From the NCBI GenBank assembly GCA_016748015.1, contig JAAOMT010000672.1, positions 443,094 to 507,093 on the forward strand: a DNA stretch of 64,000 nucleotides. The letters run 5' to 3'. The notes beneath the pieces were generated by a model, which saw nothing but the letters and a program-made list of their open reading frames with translations, was not told where the DNA came from and did no database searches. The stretch is from Geosiphon pyriformis (Eukaryota > Glomeromycota > Glomeromycetes > Archaeosporales > Geosiphonaceae). The position numbers and the translations under genes are program-made. Below are positions 24,307 to 34,756 of this stretch, in pieces. Within the stretch, counting starts at the first letter, position 1. Each line of letters opens with the position of its first letter.

Positions 24307-24615
24307 TCATATATCTTTAATATCCTCAAGCTCGCTAATACCTTTACAAATCTTTTTAGTTGCTTTGGCTATCATTGGAGCGCCTGAATTTAGAGTGCCA
24401 GCAGATAAACCATCAACGGCAACACCAACAGTAAATTCTTGAAACCACTTTCCGACTTTTTTAACATCATCATCAGTAGCATGGCCAATAATTTCTGTTG
24501 TCGCACTAGCAGCAACTCCAACAACTGTCAATGAACCAGTTATAGCAACTGCTGGAGTAAAATTACTAGCCGTTAAAACCGCAGAACCAATTTTTTGGAG
24601 AAATTCTCCACGCAT
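24307..24615 (-). CDS. Small Ala/Val/Gly-rich hypothetical protein
   Basis: 102 aa starting MRGEFLQKIGSAVLTAS. The middle (AVAITGSLTVVGVAASATTE) is hydrophobic and small-residue-rich, like a membrane-associating or glycine-zipper segment. It is followed by a soluble stretch (GHATDDDVKKVGKWFQEF) and a second small-residue segment, then the charged end ISELEDIKDI. The local sequence is clearly less AT-rich than its flanks, which favours coding. I know no family with confidence. It stands alone, with decayed coding fragments on the other strand just beyond it. Confidence 0.5.
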   Translation of the reverse strand: MRGEFLQKIGSAVLTASNFTPAVAITGSLTVVGVAASATTEIIGHATDDDVKKVGKWFQEFTVGVAVDGLSAGTLNSGAPMIAKATKKICKGISELEDIKDI

Positions 24616-24817
24616 ATCGTCTCAAAAACTCATTTTTCTAAAAAAAAGCTTTTTTTTTAATAAAAAGGTATATTTATAAGAGTTATTTTTTGACCAAGCA
24701 GTCAGAGATATAAACACACCACAAATATTTTTTCATATATCAAACTCGTACCCTTTTTAACAATACTCTTTAATCAGTCTCATTAGTTTTCTATCAACAT
24801 TCAGTAGCTGCTAGTAA

Positions 24818-25172
24818 TCTAGCAAACAAGAAAGTGATAAATCTAGCTTATATGACTATGAAGAAATCAGCACCAACAAAGGCTCGCAGCATACAATTAG
24901 GTCTTTGTCTAAACCTGAGTTTTATAAAACCCTAAAAAAAATCAGCCTGGCAGGAGGAGTGTTTTTGGACGATATTTTATAAATAAGCTTGACTGAGTAT
25001 CAGAAGAAGCGAAGTAAAAAAGAGAAAATGAGTAAACAACCAACTGACTCCCAAGTCAACCCAACAATCAGTTAGGGTTAACAAGCGACCACTTCCAGAA
25101 GACACACCCGGCCACCATTTCAGAGCAATAAAAGACGGAGAAACGATGATTAAAAATCTTGAGCATCCTTAG
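24818..25172 (+). pseudogene. Decayed coding fragment, unknown family
   Basis: An open stretch from 24818 reads SSKQESDKSSLYDYEEISTN, continues through SKPEFYKTLKKISLAGGVFLD, meets a TAA, continues in frame as SLTEYQKKRSKKEKMSKQPT and stops at 25075. In another frame RVNKRPLPEDTPGHHFRAIK runs to a TAG at 25170-25172. The pieces look like one protein with a stop and a frameshift. No domain is recognised. Confidence 0.35.
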
Positions 25173-26357
25173 GAAGGAACACGTGAACTAGGCTATATTC
25201 AAAACCTTTTCAATTACTGATATTTAGGAAGACCTTTATGCTGTTTTGCTGGGATATTCAGCAATCATAATTTGTTAAAGTCAAGGTAAGATGTAAAGCC
25301 TGCTCAATTTTCTTCATTATTTTTATATCCAATTCCCTTATCAATTGTGCATATCTGGTCGAAAAGAATAAATCTTATTTAATTGACTAGTTAAAGATAA
25401 GATAGTAATCAAAGGACTGAATTTGTTTTGTTCGTCATTAAAGATTACCAGCCCCGGATGTGTGCCTTGCAATTCACGAATATATTTTCTTTCTGATTTA
25501 TCAACAAAAAGGTAAATTTACTCAATAGACTTCTCGTTGACTATTATTATTTAACTCTTGGTTTCTTTGCAGCATTTTTATTATTTCGTAAGTCAACAGT
25601 CCTCAATTTCGGCTCTTTCTCACAACTTTGCTTCCTCTAATAAATTGGGGTTGTTAGTATATCTCCTAGACAACTTGCTTCTTCTAATTTCTCCTTCAAT
25701 AATTCATTAATAAACCTACTAATTTTCCCTTTACCAACTTTGTTTAATAACTTCTGATATAAATAAATTGGCAAATGTCCTTATTAGTTCTAAAAGTAAT
25801 TGTTAAGTCACATATGTATATTTTAGAAGGCATATTTGTTTTTACAAAACAGCATTTCTTTAAAAAAGAACTGTTTGTTTTTCCACATTTTTTGATATTT
25901 TAACACTTTTTGAAACCAAGCTTATTATTCTTGAAATTATTAATTGAGCAAATTATCCTTAAATTCATAAATTTGCATCATTTGCTTGGTCAAAATTGTT
26001 CTTTTTCTTTTAAAATTAGCAATATGCTAATTTAATTTTTTTGTGATATACTGTTTAAAGCGGAACTTGATAAGTGCCATTCAATTAAATCTTAACATTG
26101 AATAATATTTTTGTTAAGGGATCGCTATCTTTTGGGAAAACTGAATAATCTTTGAGTCGAGATTTTAAATAGCATAATCAAAATTATAAAAATACAGCGG
26201 TGTTTTTTAAATAAATATTTTATACAAAAACAAAATGTCCTTTAAGAAATAAATTTGATGTACAATTTTTATAGAATTCTTGAAGATTCAAGTGTTTACG
26301 GGGAGACTAAATATATGGAAACTTATTTTAGCCAAAAATAGTAATTTTATTGAAATT
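25173..26357. other. No gene seen
   Basis: AT-rich DNA downstream of the kinase gene, without recognisable exons. Confidence 0.5.
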
Positions 26358-29300
26358 TTAAAACTTAAATTCTTTACCTGATGAAGACGTGAATTGCATT
26401 TGAATCCGTTTTGATCGATTCTCTATGCGTTCAAACCATTTGTTAGGAACAGATGTTGTGAGGCAAATTCTCTAGTTCTTTCATTACATAAAGTTACTTA
26501 CGCGATTTTTTTGACTTTGCTGACTTGCTTTTCTTTTTCGACGCTAAATACCAATTAAATCCTTGAGGTCAAAATATAGGAGAAAGCAAGGTGAAATCAT
26601 CATTCGCAGGCTTACCTCTAGAATTCTCGCTTGAAATCACCCTAGGGTCTACCTGAACTGATATTAATCGGCTAACAAATACCGCTTCAGCATGTTGGAT
26701 ATTTAATCCACCATTTTCCTTGCGATCTAAATTTCCAATACGTGTTTTTTCGGCCATTTCAAACTGTTTCTGAATTTCCTCATTTCCATTTTCCAACCAC
26801 CCGGTAAACGTATGTATTAAATCTCGGGCTGTTGGCCGAATCTCGGTAGGAACCCCCCAACATGTTCGTATAAGATTAGCAAAAATCGGGGGCACTTCGT
26901 CAGGAATTTCTGGTCTTAAACCTTCACAAATCTTCTTTACGAGATCAGTCTCATGAGGTACATCACCAAAAGGTAATCTGCCCGTGGCTATCTCATACAT
27001 GATGCTGCCAAAACTGTATATATCAGATGCTTTAGAGTACTGATCACCTCCTAACACTTCTGGAGGTATATATGGAAGTACACCATAAATCTGATGTTTC
27101 TTTTTTACTTCCACAAAGCGCGACAATCCAAGATCACAAATTTTTAGTGATCCAGTTTCCCATAAAATGTTACCACAGTGTAAATCTTGATGTACCATCC
27201 CCGACTCGTGTATCGTCCAAAGAATCCATGTAAGATCTAAAAGCATCTCAACTTTGGCAGTCCATGTAAATTCTGAAAATCTTTTTTGAACGTAATCCCG
27301 TAGATTACATTCAATGAGTTCCATCACAAGGATAAAATCAGACGTGACCGGATCTCGAGTAATTCCAAACCACGTTGGCATATCTGATGTTACTACGTCC
27401 CATTGGCTTTTTAGCTATGCAAAAATTTTCACAGAATTAAGATTTTGAAAATAATCTCAGACACACACCGAAAAATTCTGACAATTACCTCATAAAGAAA
27501 AGACGCGTCCATTCTTTGAGAATTATGTAGGCGTTTAAGGCCGACAGAATGATCGCCATATCTAGTCCAGGTCATCATTTGATCATTCCATACACGAATA
27601 CGACCACCTTTCCAAGTTGCTTTATCTACTGTGCTGTAACCTCCTTTACCAATCAGCTTAAATTCTTCAAATTGATTAAAAGGAATCCATTCAACTATTT
27701 TAATAGAACTTTCAGCCTCAAGTTGAACTTCCCTAATAAAATTGTCAATAGATTCAATCCCACTACTCCATTTCGGAAATTCTTCGGTGAAATGACTAGA
27801 ATTGCAACTTTTGCACCAATCGACACCAGTATTGGCACGACCACACTTTTTACAAGTCCCAAGGTGTGTCAGATCAAAGGTCCAAGAATCTTCACTATGA
27901 GATGTTCGTTTGCTAAGAGGTATACTACGAGTTGTACGTGATTCTTTACCCGTGGATATAATGGAAGTAGTTTGACTTTGGTTACGTGAATGAATTCGTT
28001 TTAAACCAACTTGATCTTTGGAAATGTAATTTTCGAAATTAGGAGATAAAGGTCGTTCATTGCCAGCACTATATCGTCTGAATTTTGAATTCTTCACCAG
28101 CGATAACTCACTTCGACGCCTTTTATTAAAGCTGCTTTCAGATAACGGAAGTTCCTTGTTTTGCGAAATTTTCCCTATTTCAGGCTCAGGGGTTTGCTGT
28201 TTCGTAAAATATTCCTCTGAAGAGACATATTGTTCAAGTGCCACCGTTAACTGTTGTTCCATTCGATCATTGAACGAATTATTCTCGATATTTTCTTCTC
28301 TTAAAGTTGCCAGAGTTTCACGTTTTGTGGTTCGTATTCTTTCTAAAGTTGGACCTTCATCGCTGCCACGTCTACTTGTACGATAAACACTGGGAGGTGG
28401 AGTTTTAATCAAGGAAGTTTCATTCGCTAAACTTTTCTCAAATTCAGAAAGACCAAATTGAATAAAATCGTTCTCGTCATCAACGACAGGAATTGGCCAA
28501 GGTCCATCAGAAATCTCCACCATTTCATTTAATTGATCTAAGTCTTTTATGAACCCATTTTTTAAATTTGAATTCAATAAATCATTGGCAAATTTTTCAT
28601 CGGCTTTCTCCAGAAGAGCAATTTCTTCAGGGGAAAATCTAAACTGTTGATTTGCCTGTGGACTTGAATCAACTGTAAGACGATGATGAAAATGGGTATC
28701 GTCATTGATAAATTCGGGTGAATTTGATGTAATGATCGACTGACGTGAAGAAGATTTATTATTATTCAGTATGCTTGATTTGGCTGAATTTCCCAGGTAT
28801 TCACTCTCGTACGAGCCGACTGGGCTATTCTCGATGCTCCGACTTTCTTTTCTTGCTATTCTTTTATGTGCACCAATTTGAGAATCTGGTCGATTTTTCT
28901 CTTTCTTTAGATGAGCCTTTACTCCAATCTTTGTAGATTTTTGAACTTCGACTACGACATTATCATTATCTCTTCCTTTTGGTTTTGTGGAGACCTGTTT
29001 TTCTTGTTTGACGTTGTTAAAATTTTCCCTGAGAAAGTTTTTTTTCACCAGTTCCCCAAGACCTTGCCCTTTTGGTATTAAAAATTCTTTAAATTTTGGA
29101 AATTGGATTTCATTTTGAGGAGATGGCAAATTTTTTTCCAATACGGTTCCCGTATCATCAGCCAAAGTTTGTTCACGAGTTTTTTTGCTGGAAAGCTGCT
29201 GACTATCCAATGAGCTGTATTCAAATTGTTGAGCTTTATTCCCAATATTAACGCTTTGTTCGTCATTATTGAAATTCGTAGTTATTGATATTTGGTCCGA

Positions 29301-30104
29301 ATTTTCTAAATCATTATTTTGTCCTAGTTGGTCACCATTTTCCATGAATTTTATTTCCTGATTATCCCCGAAATTTCCAGGATCTTGTTCTTCTTTTAGA
29401 CCGTTAGGAACTATATCAAATTCTAAAAATTTTGATTTTTCATGCTTTCCATCGTGAGCCACAATTTTTTGGACTTTTCCTGTTACAGGAAACTTTTCTT
29501 GATTTAAGGACGAGGACAGCTTTTTGGGATAATATAGCTTGTCAAGATTTTTGTTTGCCTCTGATTCTAAGTTTGAAGAAAGGTTCCCACCATACGAGGA
29601 TTCCAATTCACAAATTTCTTTGATACCAACTTCGTCAATGGTTTGAGGGATCTGCATCGGTTGGGAAGGACCGGCCAAACTTGAACCTTCATTCAGACTT
29701 GGAAGCAAACTTCTGGTAAGAGATTTATCGACTGCTTTTTTAGACAATAGTTTCGATTGATCTTGACTTGGCCCTTCACTGAAATCCTCAATCTCTTTTT
29801 CATTTTCTTGAATAGAAATCTTGGAAAGATGATTGACTATGAAATCTCTGTTTTGGTTCTTTTCTTTATTCGTTGTTTTGAAAGAAGGGAAATTTGTTTT
29901 GTCCACAAATTTTTTTATTTCTTTCCAAAATTTTTTCGGAGCTGATTTCGGTTTTCCTTTAACGGCTTCCTTATCTTGAGTCTCATCAGATATTTCTGAC
30001 TTAATTGGAAGATCGAACTGGGAGGTATTTTTATCATGTAATTTTTGCTCTATATTTTGTTCCTTTGAACCAAACTCAAGGGTTTTGCTCGAATTACAAC
30101 CCAT
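26358..30104 (-). CDS. Protein kinase (TKL-like) with zinc ribbon and long disordered N-terminus
   Basis: Proposed exons 30104-27489, 27414-26616, 26543-26502 and 26422-26358; introns of 74, 72 and 79 nt are GT-AG and phase-consistent (1173 aa). The start chosen, MGCNSSK, is an N-myristoylation/palmitoylation signal, so membrane attachment is likely. Residues 1-750 are Ser/Asn/Lys-rich and probably disordered. Residues about 751-767 form CKKC...CKSC, the zinc ribbon that precedes the kinase in the expanded Glomeromycotina family. The kinase spans about 810-1080: Gly loop GKGGYSTV, Lys in VGLKRL, HQDLHCGN catalytic loop (Asp near 949), DLGLS in place of DFG, PPEVL for APE, then SDIYSFGSIMYEIATG. 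The last two small exons add a Lys/Ser-rich tail (SKKKSKSAKSKKS). If exon 2 is instead read through, the protein ends at 26569 with LLSPIF. Substrate and pathway are unknown. Confidence 0.85.
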
Positions 30105-30112
30105 ACCTTTAA

Positions 30113-30138
30113 TGGTGGTGGTGGTGGTGGTGGTGGTG
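30113..30138. repeat. (GGT)n / (ACC)n microsatellite in kinase 5' region
   Basis: About eight trinucleotide units immediately upstream of the chosen kinase start. An upstream in-frame ATG at 30197 would translate it as a Thr run, which is less likely than an untranslated leader. Confidence 0.9.
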
Positions 30139-32024
30139 TAAGTGTAGTTGAAAAAAAGAAATGTGGAAGAAAAAAAGGATTTTTTGAATGCGAACAAGGT
30201 TTCCTAATTTACAAGTGTTTCAGGGATAATAATATAATGAATAAAGCAATATAATTATTAGCAGTTCATGCTTTGAAGTATCAAGTTAAAATGAATGACA
30301 TATATTAATACAGAGATTTAGAAGTGGACACAAAAAGATATTCAACTCAGAAAAGAGTATTGAATGCTTTGCTCTACAAAATTAAATCTTTTTAGGTTTA
30401 AAAACTTGTTTCGTTGAAAGAAAGCCGAGCAATTGATTCAAGAACAGGTCAAGATACAAGATTTTAACATTAGAGATTGAAAAGTGAATATCTGATTAAA
30501 TAAGTTGAAACAAGTAAAAGATTTCCTTCCTGTTTGGCATATACCTACTTCACCGGCACGACATTACGCATTCGCCAAAGTTGGAAAAACCTGCATTCAT
30601 CTTCAGAATTAGTTTTGTTAATTGGAGGAGGTCTCTCACATGATAGAAATTTTGGGACGCATTTTTTTTTATTGCCCAAGGATCTTGTAGCAAAGTATTC
30701 ATAACTTTAATTTATCTCCAACTATCCCTGAAAAAGTTTTTTTCTGTGAAACGCATGTTTGGGATTTTCTGCTTACTATATATTTTTATTTTTACTTTAA
30801 AAAAAAAATTCATGAATAGAAAAATATTCAAATCTATGAACCACGGTTAACGATGAACAAACAATGACGCTAAAGACATCATGTTGATCAGTAGACACAT
30901 TATGCAAATAATCATGTTTGAATTTGATTATTTCGAAGTTTAAAAAAAGGAGTCATTTGATGAGTATCAGACGGAATCGTATTTCGAGGTGGGAGGTTGT
31001 CCTGCATGATGATTTATCATCATGCCCAAATGTGGGATCATCATAAAGAAGGATTGAACTGTTTAAAAATCTTATTTATGTGCAGGAAAACTCTTGGTAT
31101 CTTGATTCACATAACAAGATTTTTTTTTAAGTAATTAATTGCACGCTCATTTTTTTAATATTGAAAAAAATTAATGAAGCTAATCACATTATTAGCCTTA
31201 TAAACTAATAAAAGTTAAAGGGAGGAGGGCTACGAATAAGTCTGAGAAAAGCTTAACATTTACCTATTTAATGATAATTATTAAATATTTTCTCGGGTGA
31301 ACTTTGTGATATGATTGATTTAATTTGTCGAATTTTAATAATTTTTAAGTTGTAGATTTGTTTTAGTAAGATTTTTACCCTTTTTTTTTTTTTTTTTGAA
31401 GATGGGAGTTTCAAACCAATGATTTATGTTTACAATTTTAGATCAACTTTTAATTTTCTAATTGAAGGAATTATATTAATAAATTTTAGCTTTTTCATCA
31501 ATAGTCTATTCCGCATTCAATATATAATTTGAAGCAAGCAAGCAAGCAAACAAACAGAAAAAAGTTTATTAATCTTTTATTTTGGTGTGAAGCACGAGTT
31601 CATTAATTCAAATAAACCATAGATAGTTTGAATTAATTAATTTACAAATATTTTTTTGGTGGTAACAAATTTCATCAACCCAAACAGCCAATTATAAAAA
31701 ACTTTTTACAAAAATCTCTATTAATAGATCAGGTGATTAATGTTAGAACTTATTTGGGAAGATCAAAGTTCAATTTATATTCCTTCTCACTATATATTAA
31801 TTAAGGACATGATTAAGTTTCGATGATGATAATGAATTATAAAGCTTTCTTAAATTTTAAATTTAGAAAAACTTAATCTGTACAATTTATGTAGGTTTAA
31901 TGTTTTTGCATTTGCATAGTTTCAGTAGTTATATTTGGTTAATATTTAATTTATCTTTTATCATAACTTTATATTTAAATAAAGAAAACAATATTTTCTG
32001 TTTTGAATAGTTTTCAATTAAAAC

Positions 32025-32054
32025 TTTATTTATTTATTTATTTATTTATTTATT
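32025..32054. repeat. (TTTA)n microsatellite
   Basis: About seven tetranucleotide units. Confidence 0.95.
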
Positions 32055-32860
32055 GCTTAAACAAGATTTTAATTTATCTTTATATATTTTTAAAACTAAA
32101 ACTTATTTACCAAAAACCTTCTAGATACTATTTTTTAATCTTTTGTAACAAGCTTTTTCTTTGAATTACTTTACTTGCTATAGAACAGATTTTGTTCTAC
32201 CGTTAAAAAATATTCTTGTTTTTATTTTTTTTTTACCATTTGAAACATTTCTTTAAGCTATAATTTTAGCCATTGAAATTGGCAATAAATGCGGAGAATC
32301 AAAAATTTTTGAAATAAAATACGTAATTAAGCTTTAAAAGGTCAAATGAAAAAATGATTGATCATAGTAAAGAAAACTCAATAGAAACTTTATTTAAAAG
32401 TAAAGAGAGTTATGTGTTCTTTTGTTTCAAATATGAAAAATTTAACAAGCTTTTAACAATAAGTTCTAAAAAGTAAAATAAGGTTTTAAGGGTAACAACT
32501 TGAATGGTATCAAAACCTTTTTTTTTTTAAAAACTATACTTGTTATTAGAATACAATCAATAATTAATCTTTTACCGCGATCACGTTTGATATCTGTCTA
32601 TTATAGTTCATAGACAACAGCAGGAATAAATGAGACAAAAATTTTTTTCTGATGATGAATTTGTATCAATTTACTCTTTACTCACAAAACTAATTCAAAT
32701 CCCAATTAAAAGAATAAAAAGTTTAATAAAGAATATGTAGATATTGAAGTTTCTTAAAGCACAAATTCTAAATGGGTTTTTCAAAGTTGGTAGGTTACAG
32801 GTGATGTTTATCTAAATAGTACAAAAATTTTAGTTTTCTACTATTTGTAACAAAAGAATG

Positions 32861-32897
32861 AGGGAGGGAGGGAGGGAGGGAGGGAGGGGGGGGGGGG
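32861..32897. repeat. (AGGG)n repeat ending in a 12-G run
   Basis: Six to seven AGGG units followed by twelve consecutive G. Strongly GC-skewed in an AT-rich setting, and able in principle to form a G-quadruplex. Confidence 0.95.
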
Positions 32898-33808
32898 TAA
32901 GAATAATTAACTCTTCAGTTTTACTGGTCCCTATTGGAATAACCTTTTACCTGTAATTTTTACATCAAATACGTGCATCATCTCCCCCAACTGATTAGAT
33001 ATTAAGCGATCTGTATGATCGTGTTCTTTGGATTTTTTCATTAGAAAATCAACATTATTTTTCGATTGATTTCCATTTTTTTTTTTAAAAAATGAATAAA
33101 TTTATTAAATTTAAAAATTTGATATTAAACCCAATAATAAGTAAATTTGATTTATATTCAGACTAAAGAAAAAAATAATTACTTTTTACCTATCCAATAT
33201 TTTGTTTTATTCGAATTACAAATTAAAAAATACTTTTCCTACTAGTTTCAAATTTGTTAAATATTTTAAAAGTTCAAATTATCAAAAAGCTATTACCCAA
33301 TTCAAAAGTCGTTTAATTATCTTTCAATTCCAATATTTTAAATTTTTAAAATATCTCAAAGTATTTTATTAGGAATAATTATATTCAACACTAATCAAAT
33401 ATTCAAACATTTCAGTAGGCATAGAAGTAGGGGATGAATGAAATATTATGGCACTAGAGGGAGATATTTATATATAAATTAATTTTGAAATCCTTAGCAA
33501 TGCCTGCGCTCAATGTCTACGGTTGATGGTCTATTTGTTGAACAAGATTCCTCTTCAAGAATGAAACACAATTATTGACCAAAATTAAAAGTGAATCAAC
33601 TTTCAAAAGATCCCAGATGATCAAAGATTTTTAATATAGTAAAAACTTAAAAATTTTTTGGGCCAATGTGAATAGATTATTGACGTTTCAAATCCTTTAG
33701 AAATAGATTCAAGCTTATAAAGTTTTTACTTAGTCCTACATGACTGATTAGTTTAATAAATCTTTTATGCAAAGTTTTACGAACAATCCAGTTTTATACC
33801 GCTAAAGA

Positions 33809-33821
33809 TTTATTTATCTAT

Positions 33822-33860
<39 letters not shown>

Positions 33861-33878
33861 TTCATTCATTTATTTATT
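33809..33878. repeat. Long (TTTA)n microsatellite
   Basis: About seventeen imperfect tetranucleotide units, with TTCA variants toward the end. Confidence 0.95.
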
Positions 33879-34111
33879 CAACCATTTCAAAACTTTAAAA
33901 ATTCTAATATATTATGAGCTAAAACTTTTGATCGGTTGTTGCCGAAAAAAAGTATCGTGAATATAATTTTTTCTTTCATCCATTCTAGTTTGTCTTCAAT
34001 GTCTCCCACGTTTCATCTCATTCCAGACTTCATGATAAAAAAAAATAACATCACGTTAATGACATCATTTCTTGAATAAAGATTGTGTTTATTCGTTTTT
34101 ACTCTTTCAAA

Positions 34112-34309
34112 TTATCCCGGAAAAATGGAAAGTATATAATCTTTTATGGTCTGGACTTTTGAAATAGACCACGAATCTTCAAAGAAATTTTGATTCCGGT
34201 TCTCATTTTTACCATCCACATCATTTTCACTTGTGATAAATGCACTGATTTTCATTGTATAAAGCGGGGGATCCTTGTGCAATGTTAAAGGTACCCGCAG
34301 CACATACAT
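34112..34309 (-). CDS. Short ORF of doubtful status
   Basis: 65 aa; the second half (SENDVDGKNENRNQNFFEDS) has a protein-like polar composition and the DNA is less AT-rich than the flanks. No family, partner exon or conserved motif was found. It may be an exon relic or chance. Confidence 0.2.
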   Translation of the reverse strand: MYVLRVPLTLHKDPPLYTMKISAFITSENDVDGKNENRNQNFFEDSWSISKVQTIKDYILSIFPG

Positions 34310-34697
34310 TTCCCCCCACTTTTATGAAAAGGAATACATTGAGTTTAATTATACGTAGATCCAGAAATTATATCATTAGTTTTAGTATCTTCAATATATC
34401 AGAAACAATTAAATCATCATTCATGAATATTATCTAAAACAAAATTAAATACAATCTACTCTTAATCAAAACAAAAAGTTTTTTAAAATAAAGAATATAT
34501 ATATTTTTAAAAGTATTATTTCTTTTAACTCCAGTGAGAATTGTGCACAGGAAATAAGTCTGTAATTTTCCTTGAGTCTCTGTATATATATATATATGGC
34601 AAGTGGCTGGCCATTTACCAAGATGCAGAGTTTAAAATCGTCAAGATGCATGTTTCAAAGTATTATGTTTTTCCACAATTTCACAAGGAAGCATTTG

Positions 34698-34753
<56 letters not shown>
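34698..34753. repeat. Poly(A) run of 56 followed by five G
   Basis: The longest homopolymer in the window. It could be the tail of a retroposed sequence lying to its left or a slippage-expanded run. No donor gene was recognised upstream. Confidence 0.9.

Positions 34754-34756
<3 letters not shown>

Larger units (their letters stand above)
30200..34111. other. Gene-poor region with simple repeats
   Basis: The proximal part should hold the kinase promoter. The rest contains only AT-rich DNA, a 17-T run at 31381-31397 and the microsatellites listed separately. Confidence 0.55.

Noticed and set aside
27549-29945. Several plus-strand frames within the kinase gene
   Set aside because: Antisense shadows of the long kinase exon; no domain or splice support.
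30105-30197. Upstream kinase start giving MFAFKKSFF and a Thr run
   Set aside because: The run is a microsatellite and the next in-frame ATG yields a clear lipidation signal; kept only as an alternative.
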